Shown piece after piece: positions 6,399 to 17,200 of a stretch of 18,010 nucleotides of DNA (position 1 is its first letter; every line of letters starts with the position of its first letter). The notes under the pieces were generated by a model. The model saw only the letters and a list, made by a program, of their open reading frames with translations. It was not told the DNA's origin and did not search any database. The position numbers were made by a program, and so were the translations under genes. The DNA comes from Desulfobacterales bacterium (GTDB lineage: Bacteria; Desulfobacterota; Desulfobacteria; Desulfobacterales; 4be13). The DNA lies in contig JAOZLU010000061.1 in the NCBI GenBank assembly GCA_029934695.1, forward strand, positions 1,959 through 19,968. Direction: 5' to 3'.

Positions 6399-7481
6399 TT
6401 ATTTAAGGCGCGGTTTGCGTCGGTGGTGCATATAATCCCCCCTTGAGGAAGGTGCCTTATATCCCAGTTTTTTTTCTGCCTTATCAATGACTGCAATCAG
6501 GTCATCCACCCACCTGGCATCCATCTGAGTTCTGAGCCAATCCAGGCAGGCCGGCCTCACCAGTTTCTGCAGGGCAGAAACATTCTCACCGGTCAGGGCG
6601 GATATTTCCATCCCCTCATTTTTCAGTTGGATGAGGGATTCCTGTTCACGCAACAGAGACATACTCCTGGTGGACATCCGGCCGCCTTTGACCGCATCTC
6701 TCATAATATTTTTGTCATCTTCGGGAAGACCGTCATACCACGCCTTATTACACAGCCACATCTGGTAACCGAACTGGGAATTTGCCAAAGTCATGTATTT
6801 CTGAACCTCGTAAAGCTTGAATGTCGCGACGACAAAGGCAGGATTCGTCTGCCCGTCTGCCACACCGGTTTGGAGCGAAGCATAGGTCTCAGGCCACGGA
6901 ATCGGCACGGCACTGGCACCCAACGCCTTGTACATAGTCATCTGGAGGGGACCCATGGCGCGGAGCCTGATGCCTATGAAGTCAGACGGTGTCTGAAGGG
7001 GGCGTTTGTTGTTGGTGATGGCTAAAAAGCCTGAATCAACGATGGCCAGTGCCTTGATGCCGGTCTCCTCGGTAAATGCCTCCAGAAGTTTCTGAGCATA
7101 AGGGCTATCTGCCACTTCCCAGGCCAATGCGTCGTTTTTGAAAAGATAGGGTGACATCATCACTTGGGATGGCGGAAATATCCGTGAGAGTGTCACCATG
7201 GAAGCTGAAATTATCTGCACTGCGTTGCTTTTGAGAGCCTGCAGGATATCCGTTTCTTTTCCCAGTGTCCCCGCTGGAAAAATTTTTACCTGCAATCGTC
7301 CGCCACTGCCCATTTCCATCAGATGGGCAAAACTCACCACTCCAGCAGTATAAGCGGCTTTATGGGGATCCGGGTTGCCAAGATAGGCGAATTTGATTGG
7401 TGTCTCGGCCATAGACGGCGTACCCGCGAAAAAGCCCAGCGTCATTGTCAGAATGATGGAAAATGCCAGGTATTTTCTCAT
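6399..7481 (-). CDS. dctP: TRAP transporter solute-binding protein, DctP family
   Basis: This is a 360-residue periplasmic receptor with AGAGGA (complement of 7489-7494) upstream of an ATG at 7481. A Sec signal peptide covers residues 1-25 (hydrophobic LAFSIILTMTLGFFAG, then a likely cut after SMA). The DctP pattern follows: KFAYLGNPDPH, LQVKIFPAGTLGKETDILQALK, SPYLFKN, FIGIRLRAMG and ETYASLQTGVADGQTNP. Arg174 in IRLRAMG sits where the family's carboxylate-binding Arg is expected, so an organic acid ligand is likely, but the exact one cannot be read. TRAP systems also need membrane subunits DctQ and DctM. Neither is next to this gene, so it is an orphan receptor or its partners are elsewhere. 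The C-terminus (SSRGDYMHHRRKPRLK) is unusually basic and histidine-rich. Confidence 0.9.
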   Translation of the reverse strand: MRKYLAFSIILTMTLGFFAGTPSMAETPIKFAYLGNPDPHKAAYTAGVVSFAHLMEMGSGGRLQVKIFPAGTLGKETDILQALKSNAVQIISASMVTLSRIFPPSQVMMSPYLFKNDALAWEVADSPYAQKLLEAFTEETGIKALAIVDSGFLAITNNKRPLQTPSDFIGIRLRAMGPLQMTMYKALGASAVPIPWPETYASLQTGVADGQTNPAFVVATFKLYEVQKYMTLANSQFGYQMWLCNKAWYDGLPEDDKNIMRDAVKGGRMSTRSMSLLREQESLIQLKNEGMEISALTGENVSALQKLVRPACLDWLRTQMDARWVDDLIAVIDKAEKKLGYKAPSSRGDYMHHRRKPRLK

Positions 7482-7537
7482 TTTATCTTCCTCTCTATTT
7501 TTTTGACATATTTATCTGATTAAATGCAAAGCGAACT

Positions 7538-7820
7538 TTAGGGATATCCTGTTTTCAGATCAATAAAAAATGGAATGTGTTCATTTTCATCTATGACTGC
7601 GAGCAGATAACGCCCCCGCTGACTGACGGGCACGGATGCAAAGTTTGACAATTTCAATTGTGACATCTTCCGATATGAGTGTTCTGAGTCTGCTTTCGCC
7701 TTTTCTGAAACCGATACGGACAAATTCTTTCAGATTAAGCACGATATCCTGTTCCTTAAAGTGCTTCCTGTGTTTTTTCAGAATCCTGCGAAAACTGTCG
7801 GTGATGAGGATACGTTTCAT
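7538..7820 (-). pseudogene. Frameshifted small toxin-like protein (RelE/ParE-like, uncertain)
   Basis: Two overlapping - strand frames together form one protein. The first starts with MKRILITDSFRRILKKHRKHF and runs to EIVKLCIRARQSAG. The second continues GRYLLAVIDENEHIPFFIDLKTGYP to a stop at 7538. Removing one G from the G5 run (complement of 7613-7617) joins them into about 93 residues. The basic N-terminal helices and the C-terminal strand pattern loosely suggest a RelE/ParE-like RNase toxin fold, but I cannot identify a family with confidence. It lies directly downstream of a small acidic protein gene, in antitoxin-toxin order. I prefer the ATG at 7820; a TTG immediately after the upstream stop is an alternative. 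The frameshift may be a mutation, a sequencing error or a slip site. Confidence 0.5.
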
Positions 7821-7838
7821 TTCGTCACAATTTTGCAA

Positions 7839-8078
7839 TTAATCCCGGGACAGATTCTGAGAAGTGTATTTTTTCACCACCCTTCCGAACAGATTCTGTA
7901 TTTTTCCGGAACTGACAGCCTCAATGACGCAGGCATCAAAATTCCGTTCATCCGCCTCTTCTTCCAGAAGCTCATAAAGTCTGTCCATGTTCTCAATCAT
8001 AAGATATGCAAGCATGTCCTGCTGACAGTTATATCTTTCTGATGTCATGGTAAATGCTTCTTTGAGTAATTTTGTCAT
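7839..8078 (-). CDS. Small acidic protein, possible antitoxin partner
   Basis: This is a 79-residue protein starting at 8078, chosen because GGAGG (complement of 8084-8088) lies five bases upstream and the longer frame to 8159 begins inside a repeat. The sequence opens MTKLLKEAF and is helical and acidic in the middle (NMDRLYELLEEEADERNFD), ending in a basic tail (FGRVVKKYTSQNLSRD). I do not recognise a named family. The opening and size resemble antitoxins that precede RelE/ParE-like toxins, and the next gene starts 18 bases after its stop with only a weak ribosome binding site, suggesting coupled translation. If the downstream toxin-like gene is truly broken, this would be a surviving antitoxin-like half. 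The pairing is inferred from position only. Confidence 0.5.
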   Translation of the reverse strand: MTKLLKEAFTMTSERYNCQQDMLAYLMIENMDRLYELLEEEADERNFDACVIEAVSSGKIQNLFGRVVKKYTSQNLSRD

Positions 8079-8131
8079 TTTTACCTCCGCACCCTTCACC
8101 TGACGCTGATTTTGCAAATCGTTCCGAGTAA

Positions 8132-8253
8132 TGTTTGGGTTATGGCCCGGATTTATCAATCCGAGCCGAGCAGTGCAATCCGAGCCGAGCAGTGTTTGGG
8201 TTATGGCCCGGATTTATCAATCCGAGCCGAGCAGTGCAAGCCGAGCCGAACAG
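8132..8253. repeat. 61-bp tandem duplication with nested 19-bp repeats and hairpins
   Basis: Bases 8132-8192 and 8193-8253 are a head-to-tail duplicate, identical over the first 47 bases and with two differences in the last 14. Nested inside is the 19-bp unit CAATCCGAGCCGAGCAGTG at 8157-8175, 8176-8194 and 8218-8236, plus a degenerate copy at 8237-8255. Each 61-bp copy also holds CGGATT-TATC-AATCCG, a six-base-pair hairpin (8148-8163 and 8209-8224). The array fills most of the 201-base spacer between the giant lipoprotein stop and the small-gene pair. It may act as a 3' RNA structure or as an operator region for that pair. Confidence 0.85.
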
Positions 8254-8279
8254 GAAGGGACCGAGGCGGGATGTTTTTA

Positions 8280-11200
8280 TCAATCTCCCCAGGAACACCC
8301 TGGAACACTGTTGCCGCACACAGGGGTACGTACAATCCCGAGACTTTCACCCGGGCCAGTGTAAAATTCATAGGGGTTGTTTGTGGTCGGATCTGAAGGG
8401 TCTCTCCAAGTGCCTTTATGGATCAGGGTATCAGAATATGTGCGATTCATCCGTGTTGTCTCATTACCATCTGCATCAGTAACTGTCACTTTTATGTTGG
8501 TGCCGGCAATGGGCGGATTTCCATTCTTATCCTGAAGATATATGATATGCTTTGTTCCGCTGTCAAGGGGTTCCGTAGTCCATTCCAGTTCACACAGCCC
8601 TGAGAACAGCACCGGGGTCCGGGCCATAATCAGATTGGTCAGACCGCTCCTGCTCTCCTGCCAGACCGGTGCTCCGTTATCCAGGCCGTTGGCGGCTTTG
8701 AAGAAATTGATTCCTTCCCCGCCAATATAAAGAGAAGCAGGATCATCAGGATCATCCGCGGCTATTACATGCTGGGCAAAGAGCGAGATATCATCCGGCG
8801 GGTCATACAGGGGCAGGCCAATATTCGCTTCTCTCCAATCCTCCGGGATCATGGACCCATCCGGATTCAGACCATGAACATACAAATTCCCCACCGCATG
8901 AGGTTCCAGAGCACCCAGAAAATAGGTAACAGCATACAGCAACCGATTCTTCGGATCCACCAGAAGATCTTTGATATATTTCCCCGGGTCTTTCGTCGTG
9001 TTGAAGGTGAAGGTGTCGCCGACCCTGAAGCCTCCGACTCCTCCACTGCCGGTTCCGTCATTAATGGTGAAACTCAGCATGTTGGGAATGGAATACTCGC
9101 CGGTGGTGATATCATATTCATCCTGAGGTCCGGAAATCGTGCCGGTCACGCTGAACACGCCCCCGTTCGGCGATTCTTTGACACATGCCACAGTCCATGT
9201 CTCCGAGAGACAACCCGCAGACACTGTCACTTTGCTCATCATGCCGTATCCTTTGTTATTGTTGCCTGCCACGGGCGTGGTCGCGCTCAGACCTTTTCCC
9301 ATGCCGCTCGTATAGGCTGTCCATGAGGTGCCGCTGTCGGTGCTGACCCATACTCCCGTATCATTGGTTCCGGCATAAATGGTATCGCTCTCACCTCCTG
9401 AAGAACTCGGATGCAGTGCCAGTGTGTTCACAGAATCTCCGGCAGATCCCCGCTTTATCCATGTCTGAGCGCCGTTTACGCTTTTAAAGATGCCGGATCC
9501 GGTTGCCGCATACAGGATGGCAGAATCGCCGTGGGTATCCCTCACCTTGACGATATCATAAACGTAAGTTCCGTAACCCAGCCTGCTCTCTGTGGCACTG
9601 AATGAGAAATTGTCTCCCTGCTCAAAAGATTTACCTCCGTCTGAAATCACAAACGCCACCTCACCGTTATCCGAAGCATAATCCAGATTGGTATTCGCAG
9701 TTGCGGACTGCAGGCCGGATTTTGATCCGCTCACCCGCCAGTTGCCTCCGCACGGGTCTTCACTGTTCGTGCAGTAAAAAGTGACTGTCCATTCCTCCGA
9801 CATGGCAGTGGCGGAGATTACTGGCCTGGACATGGTCCCATCACCCTGATTTGTCCCCGTGGGTTCAGGTGTCGTGACTGATCCGCCCCACTGGAAATGC
9901 TCGCCGTCAGGCGCAAAATATGCGCCCATGCCTTTGGTTCCGATCCACACATACCGATAGCACGGAATCTCCTTGCTCATGTATGCGCCCTGTCTGGAAT
10001 CATAATATTCATAATAACAGATATCGCCGTTGCACCCGCTGCTGTCACAACCGTCATCATCAGGCAGGACGGTCTGCACCGCGGCATCGGTGGCGAACAC
10101 GCCGTTCCATTCCTCCACATTGTTGCTGTTCCAGTTCAGGCCGCCGTCCATACTGCGATATATATTTCCCCCCCCTGAGTAGCCTGTGGCAGCATAGATC
10201 GTGTTCGGATTATCCGGGTCAGCGGCAATGTCATTTATGTATGGATCAATCCAGTTCTGCCCCTGAACAGTGGATGACCTGCTGATATTCTTCCAGGTTG
10301 CCCCGGAATCCAGAGATTTATAAGCCCCGCCTCCGTCAGTTCCCGCATAAAGGATCTGATTATGTTCGGTGTCCCTGACCACTGACAAAGAAGTGACATG
10401 AGTTGTCCTGCCCCCGTTGATGGCCTCCGCGGTCACAGAGACAAATCCCTGGGAAGGAATCGGATTTGGCACTGAATAGAGCGCGTTGGACGCGCTTCCA
10501 TCTGAGGTGGCAGCCGTGCCTGGGTCAAAAAGACCGCCTGTGCTGTATGTCTTAAATGATATAGCAGTGTTATTCGGAACCGAATTGCCCCAAAAATCCC
10601 CCGCGTCCACTGTCACTGTATTGTTCAGGCCGAATTTCCACAGCCCCGAAATATTCACATATTGGGCATAGATGCCGAATGCCTCTCCCACCGGGGGACC
10701 GGCCACAATGGCGAGACTCGCATTATTATCCACACTTCTGTCATAAAAATACGTTGCATTGACGCTCACCGGGCCCGGCTTGGATCCGCTTCTCAGCACA
10801 GTGCTGACCTTACCGTCGACGGTGTAGCCAAAGGCTGGCGAGATATCCTCTCTCCCATTCGGACCGCTCATAATGACAAAATCAATCCGATATCCGTCCG
10901 CGACCGGATTGCCCATGGAATCATTGACATCAAAAATAATCTGAGAGGTGGCCTGGCCTCCGGTTCCTTTGATGTTCACAGAATCAGGATCAGGATAATT
11001 TTCGGATGTCTTTATAAAGGCCGGCGGGGGCTGGACAGTAATATCTCCGGCCCCGGTGACCTCCACACTGTCCGTGACCCAGCTGGCCGTTACCCTGACC
11101 ACGCCGCCCTGGGCCGCACTCCTGAATCTTATCAGCACCTCGCCCTGATCATCTGTCTCCCCGAAAGAAGGCCGTATTTCACCCAGTTCATTGACAAACT

Positions 11201-14200
11201 CGCCCATACTCACATTGTCCAGTATGAACTCAACCCTCTCTCCCGGAGCAGCGGGCACACCGGTCACATCTTTCAGGGTGGCTGTGACAGTGGTGGTTGA
11301 ATCCCTGGTTCCGAGAATTGTGTTGGGAATGATGAGAAGACTGATGCTTCCCGGGGTGTATTCCACCTGGATCTCGTCTGTCCTCCCTCTTACCTCGGCC
11401 TGGATGGTTGCGGTTTCTGCGGTTTCTCCGCTTGTGAGAATGACAAAAGCCACACCCCCATAAGTGTAAGCGGTGATTGTTTTCCCTCCGCCCTCAAAAT
11501 TTCCGCCCCCCCGGGTGATCGTAAACTCCACCGGCGTATCATCTTCCACTTGGCCCTCCACTGCCGTGACTGTGGCACTGACAGAGGACGTGCTGGAACC
11601 GTCCGCGGGGAGGCTGGTGGGATCCGCACTCAGGCTGACAGATGCAATCGGAGTCACTGAAGGCGGTTTGAAATTCACCGTGATATTCTCAGGAACGCCC
11701 TGCGTTCCATAGCGGGCTGTGACTGTGGCCGAGCCGGGTGCCAGGGGTGCAATCAGATTCACCGTCGCAATTCCGTCCTCACCGGTTATTGCACTCTCAC
11801 TGTCCAGCGTTCCCGCGGTGGTGGAAAAATCAACAGTTTCGCCCTGCACGGCGATCCCGTCCGAGTCCTTGAGCCGGACCCGTATCTCAGTGGAAGATAT
11901 GCCGTCAGCATCAATGGCCGGAGGTGTCGCTGCTATGTCAGAAAGGAATATGCCGAGAAAGGTCACGCTGATCTGAGGCTTTTCCGCAACACCTTCCACC
12001 CTTGCGCTGACAATGGCGGTTCCCATGGTCAGCGGTGCGATCAGCTGAACCTCGGCAACCCCGTTTTCGGTTTTGCCTATGAACGCGGTGTCCGAGTTCT
12101 CAAAAGTTCCCCCGGTGGTGACAAAAAACACACTGACCCCGTCGTTCACAAGATTGCCATTGTCATCCTTCACCTCTGCACGGATCGCTGCCATGTTTTC
12201 GCCATTTGCGTAAACTGTGTCCGGGACAGCACTCACTTTGATATGAGCCGGATCGCCGGCTGTCTGGGTGATATCAGTTTCCGCATTCTCAGTCCCGGCC
12301 TCGGCCTGTATCGTAATCACGCCCGTTGTCAGGGTACTGGTGTATGGGAATGTGGCCTCTCCATTCCGGTCTGTGTCCGTAACTGTCAGTTTCCGGGGAT
12401 TTGACACATCAGTCACATCCCTGAATGTCACCGGGACATTCGGGGCGATGTTCCCTTCTGCATCTTTTACTGTTGCCGTCACCAACAAACGGGAACTCCC
12501 GTCAGCCGGAATGCTGGTCCGTGATGCCGTGATCAGGACTTCGCCGATGCCGTCCGGGGCCACCCCGATGATGAGCGGAGTTCCGGGACTGACACCGTTG
12601 GCTGATCTGGCGGTAATGGCCACCTGACCGGATTCAGAAGAGGCAGTGAAAGAAGTTGTGGCTGCTCCGTCAGAAATAGTTGCTGTCTGCGGAGAGAGTA
12701 TCCCCCCGCCTGCGGTGACTGAAAACGTGATCTTTCCGTCGCTTACCGGATTTCCTTCCATGTCGGTGACCAATGCACGGACTGAGCTGGTTCCTCCGGC
12801 CTGAAGGCTGTCCGGAGATGCGGACAGCACAATTCTGCTCACCGCGCCGGAGACAAATTCCACATCTGCTGTGCCAGTCACTCCGCCAGCGGAAGCAGTC
12901 ACCTTCGCTGTTCCTGTATTCTCGGAACTTCTGAGCATGACCGATGCCACACCGTTTGAGGTTGGAACTTCCCAGGATGTCCGGCAGGAAGCATTGTTGC
13001 ATATCAGTCCCGCGGTGGTCGTGAACGTCACCTGTGTGCCGTCCTGCACCGGATTATTCGTGTTATCCAGTATTGTTGCGGTAATCAGGGTTTCAGATAC
13101 GCCGTCGGCCGGGATGTTCCCGGAAACAGAACCGCTTTTGACAGATACGGAATTGACAACTGTGTCAACAAGGGTTATGTCCGCAGACCCGATATTTATG
13201 CCATTGCCTGTCTTTGCTGTGACAGTGACTGTTCCCGGGATAGTTCCTGCTGTGTAATCCACACTGGCGGTGCCGTTTGACGTGGTCGCTGTCCTTGAAG
13301 AAAGCACACCTGATCCTGAACTGTCAAAAACAATAAGGGTTCCGTCGGCCACAGTATTGCCGTTGGCATCGCTGACTCTTGCCTGTATCTGGCTTGTGCT
13401 TTTTCCGTCTGCACTCATGCTTGCAGAATTGGCTGAAACCGTTGAATATTGGGCTGCCGGGGGGCCTGCAACAAACGTCACCGTAATTTCGTCTTTAACC
13501 TCGGTGCCCACTGTGGCTGTGACTGTGGCCTCGCTCACAAAATCGGGACTGGTCAGCGTGACGGTGGTCTTCCCGTCCTGCGTTGTTTTGCTGGTCTGAA
13601 GAAGGGTTCCCGCGGTGGTGGCAAAACGGACAACTGTCGGTGTCGTAACCTCGTTTCCCCTCACATCAAAGACCACAGCCTCAATTTCACAGGATGACTG
13701 GCCATCCGCTGTCAGGGTGGCAGGAGTGGCAGTAAGGGTGACTGAGTACGGATCAGTGGCAGTATCCTCAGTATTGAAGGGTGAATGGGACAGATTGTCC
13801 TCGTCACCGACCTGATATCCCAGCCACAGGATGTAAGACGAACGGGTCTCTGTGCCGGAAACCACAACGCTTGCAGTGATCTCATCTTCAATCCAGACTG
13901 CGGAGCGTTTAAGATAGATCAGGTTGAACTCGGCCATGCCGTTCTCATCTGTCGTCACCTTTGAGGGGAGATTTCCCGCGGCTGTGTTGAGCGGGGTAAG
14001 TTCACCATCAAGGTTCACGTCTTCTCCGGGATCCAGAATGAGGTTCCTGTTTGTATCCTCATTCGGGGTGCGGGCAGCGTGATAAGCACATGTTCCCGTG
14101 CCGTCAAGACAATCGCTCCAGTATCCTGTTGCATAATTCACAGGCCAGACTCCGAGGGAAACTTCCGCATTGGGAACAGGGTTCCCGTTCGCGTCGGAAA

Positions 14201-17200
14201 CAATCACAGACATGGGTAGTGAGTAAGCGGTGTCATTGCTCATTGAAACAACCTTGCTGCTTATGCCAAGAGACACAGATCCGGCCGTTCCCCCGATCAC
14301 GATGGACGTATATGAGGCCGGAATGTCGGACCGGTCCACGACAATAGCTTTGACAGTGACGCCCTTTGCATCCGAGCCAAGTGACCCGGAAAAGAATTTT
14401 ACGCTTGCGACACCAGTATCGTCTGTCAGCACATACACGGGCGAGATGCTTTCACCGCCCCCGGTGGTATTCTCAATGGAAAAGGCCACGGGCGCGCCGC
14501 CCACCACCTGATCTGTTGCATTTTTGACAGTTGCGGTCAGGTCAACCGTGTTGACTTCATCACCTGTGCTCGGGAGCATTATGGTCGCACTGGCCTGGAG
14601 CGCAATTTTCGCAGCATCCTTCGACGGAGCTGAGATAGCAACTTTTAAGGTATCTGAGACCCCGGGTGATATTTCATCCACCACCTGGATCGTTGCCAGA
14701 CCGGCTTCAGTTGAGGTGAGAACAGCATAAGCTTTGCCGTCCGCAACGGGCACGTTGCTTAATATCGTGCTTCCGCTTTCTTTCCAGATCCCGAAGGTGG
14801 TGGTAAACTTCACAGACTGGCGTCCTGGTGCGCTGACAGTAATCGTCAGTTCATCTCCGGTGTGCAGGCTGGCCGGGTCCTCCGCGGGCGATGAGATGGC
14901 AAATTCCTCGCCAACCGAACTCACTGTGAACAGCAGGGTGGCTGTGGCTCCGAGGGATGTTGCCTTGAGCATGACCTCACCTGTTCTTGTGTTACCCCGG
15001 ATTTTCAGTTTTAATTCGCCGTTTACATCGGTCCTGTAGGACGTGTAGTTGGGACCAAGAAGTTCCCATACAAGCGCGTTATTCTCTGTGAGGGCATCTT
15101 CCGGGTCAACGCTTTTTATTTCCACCTCCGCGTTATAAACAGGGTCCTCATGGGCATCTCTCACAGTGACGGTCAGGATGGCCTGTCCCAGGTTGGTTTT
15201 GTCTGCTTCAAGCTTGACAGAGGTTCCTGTGATTTTTACAGGCACGGACTTTGCAAGGTCTCCGGCACTGGCAGTGATAAATACGGTCCGGTTCTCCTTT
15301 GCAGCGCCCGATGAAAATATGACCTTTGCAATGCCGTCAGCCCCGGTTTTGACAGTTGAAGCACTGAGCTGCCCTCCCTCGGCACTGAAATTGATCGTCA
15401 CCCCTTCCAAGGCAGCATAGTTGCTGTCCAAAGCTGAGACAATAATCTCCGCACTGTCTGAGTTGTCGGATTTCACAAAGCTCTGGGATGTGTCTAAAGA
15501 GAGCATTTCAGGTTGCTCTGTAGTCTCGTCGCTTTTCTTTGTCAATTCCACTGTTACTTTCTGGGAAACATTGCCGGCTCTGCATATCACTTCAGCGGTT
15601 CCTGCGGCTGTGCCGGCAATCAGAGAGACACTGGCGTTCCCGCTTTCAGATGTTCGGACAGACGTGGCAGAAAGTCTGCCCATATTTGTCGAGAATTCCA
15701 ACAGAACCCCCTTGATCGAGTTGAGGGAACTGTCCTTGACTGTGGCGGTTATCAGGGAGGAAGTGGTGCCATCCGCGGGAATCTCCGCGGGAGAAGGGGT
15801 TGACAGGGTCATGGATGTCACCGACACATTCGGCTCCACCGCTGTGCTGGAAGTAAAATCCACATAGATCCGCCGCATGATGCCTCCTGCTGTACATAGT
15901 ATCTCCGCAGTCCCCCGTGTGATTCCCGCAGTCAGGGTCACAGTTACAGTTCCTGTATTATCCGAAGTGGTCGTCTCCTCGCTTTTCCTCCCATTGGAAA
16001 ATCGCCCGAGGTCCGTGGTAAAAATCACAGACGTGCCTGAAGGAACTGCGGCTCCGGATTTGTCCTTTATAATCGCATCAATGGTTGATGTGTCTTCCTC
16101 GTCCGCGACAATGCTGGCAGGCTCGGCTGTCAATGTGATGCTTCCAGCAGAAGGAACATCCGAGCTGGTAATTTCGACCGTGACCTTATGAGAAACATTA
16201 CCGGATTTGCATGTCACCTCGGCAGTGCCCGGTTCGTTACCGGCGATCAGGGAAACCCTTACGATCCCGGTGCTGTCAGGTGTTGATACATCTTCGTTGG
16301 AAATTCTGCCCAAGTTCGTTCTGAACGACACCAAAGTCCCTTTGGGAACCGGCATCCCCGCAATATCACTTATTTTCGCCTCAATCACCACCGAGCTTGT
16401 GTTGTCCGGGGGGATGGTTGCGGGATCAGGAGGAGTTATGGAGATGATTGCGGGTATAACGTCGTCAGTGCTGAACTCCACTGTGATGTTTCGTGTCTCA
16501 TCGCCGACCACGCAGGTTACTGTGGCGATTCCCTGTGTTGTTGCAGCCCTGAGTGTGACACTGACAGATCCGCTCTTATCCGTGGTGACGGCCTCTCCTT
16601 TTTTGCCATTGGAAAATCTGCCATTATCTGTGCGAAAGAAAACAGAGGTGCCTTCAGTCACCGGCTTTCCGAATTTGTCTGTTACCAATGCGTCAATGAT
16701 TGCGGTTGCCTCACCGTCAGCGGGAATTTTTTCCGGATCGGCCCACAATATGATGGTTGAGGGGGCAGTGTCTGTCAGGTCTTCGGTGAACTCAATATCA
16801 ATGCTCTGAGGAACGCTGCCGGCTGTGCAGGTGACTTGTGCAGTGCCAGGGGTATCTGCTGAGATCAGGGAAACGATGACGGTTCCGTTTTGATCAGAGG
16901 TTTCCGTCTCTGCCTGGGATATGGTGCCGAGGGTTGTTGTGAATGTTACTGGTGTTCCTTTGGAAACAAACAGATCAGAGCTGTTTTTTATTGTCGCCCG
17001 GATCGTAACTGAACTATAGCCGTTTGCAGGGATGCTATCATTACCAGATGTCAGTTGTATGGACGCAGGCTCACCGTCTCCTCCGGGGGAGTTGAGTTCA
17101 ATATTCATGGCTGCGGGAGCATAGCCATACGCTGATATCTGATAGTCGGCAACAGTTGAGGCTCGGGATGATGTGTCAGTGTTGAAATCTCCCACCCAGG

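Larger units (their letters stand above)
8634..10376 (-). other. Predicted seven-bladed Asp-box beta-propeller region
   Basis: Residues about 2520-3100 of the giant protein contain seven recurrences of a [IL]YAGT-like strand: ILYAGT, TIYAAT, VWIGT, ILYAAT, TIYAGT, LLYAVT and SLYIGG, near residues 2527, 2579, 2662, 2806, 2851, 2998 and 3067. Four are followed by Asp-box motifs (SLDSGATW at 2540, SMDGGLNW at 2594, SVNGAQTW at 2818, STDSGTSW at 2864). Asp boxes typify sialidase, sortilin and BNR propellers. Seven blades are consistent with a closed propeller, but closure cannot be shown from sequence alone. Confidence 0.65.

Noticed and set aside
7482..7537. A TTGACA at 7503-7508 on the + strand as a promoter.
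   Set aside because: No + strand gene follows it. On the - strand I could not find a well-spaced -35/-10 pair for dctP.
8132..8253. A CRISPR array as the explanation of the 61-bp repeats.
   Set aside because: The copies are directly tandem with no unique spacers of constant length, and no cas gene is present.
8112..8482. Three + strand frames translating the 61-bp repeat (SIRAEQC-type repeats).
   Set aside because: The apparent peptide repeats come from the DNA duplication being read in all three frames. They then run antisense into the giant gene.
10662..11300. A 212-codon open frame on the + strand inside the giant gene, plus many shorter + strand frames between 8400 and 17700.
   Set aside because: They are antisense to a continuous 3217-residue frame with clear domain repeats. 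Their translations show no recognisable domains and they lack good ribosome binding sites.
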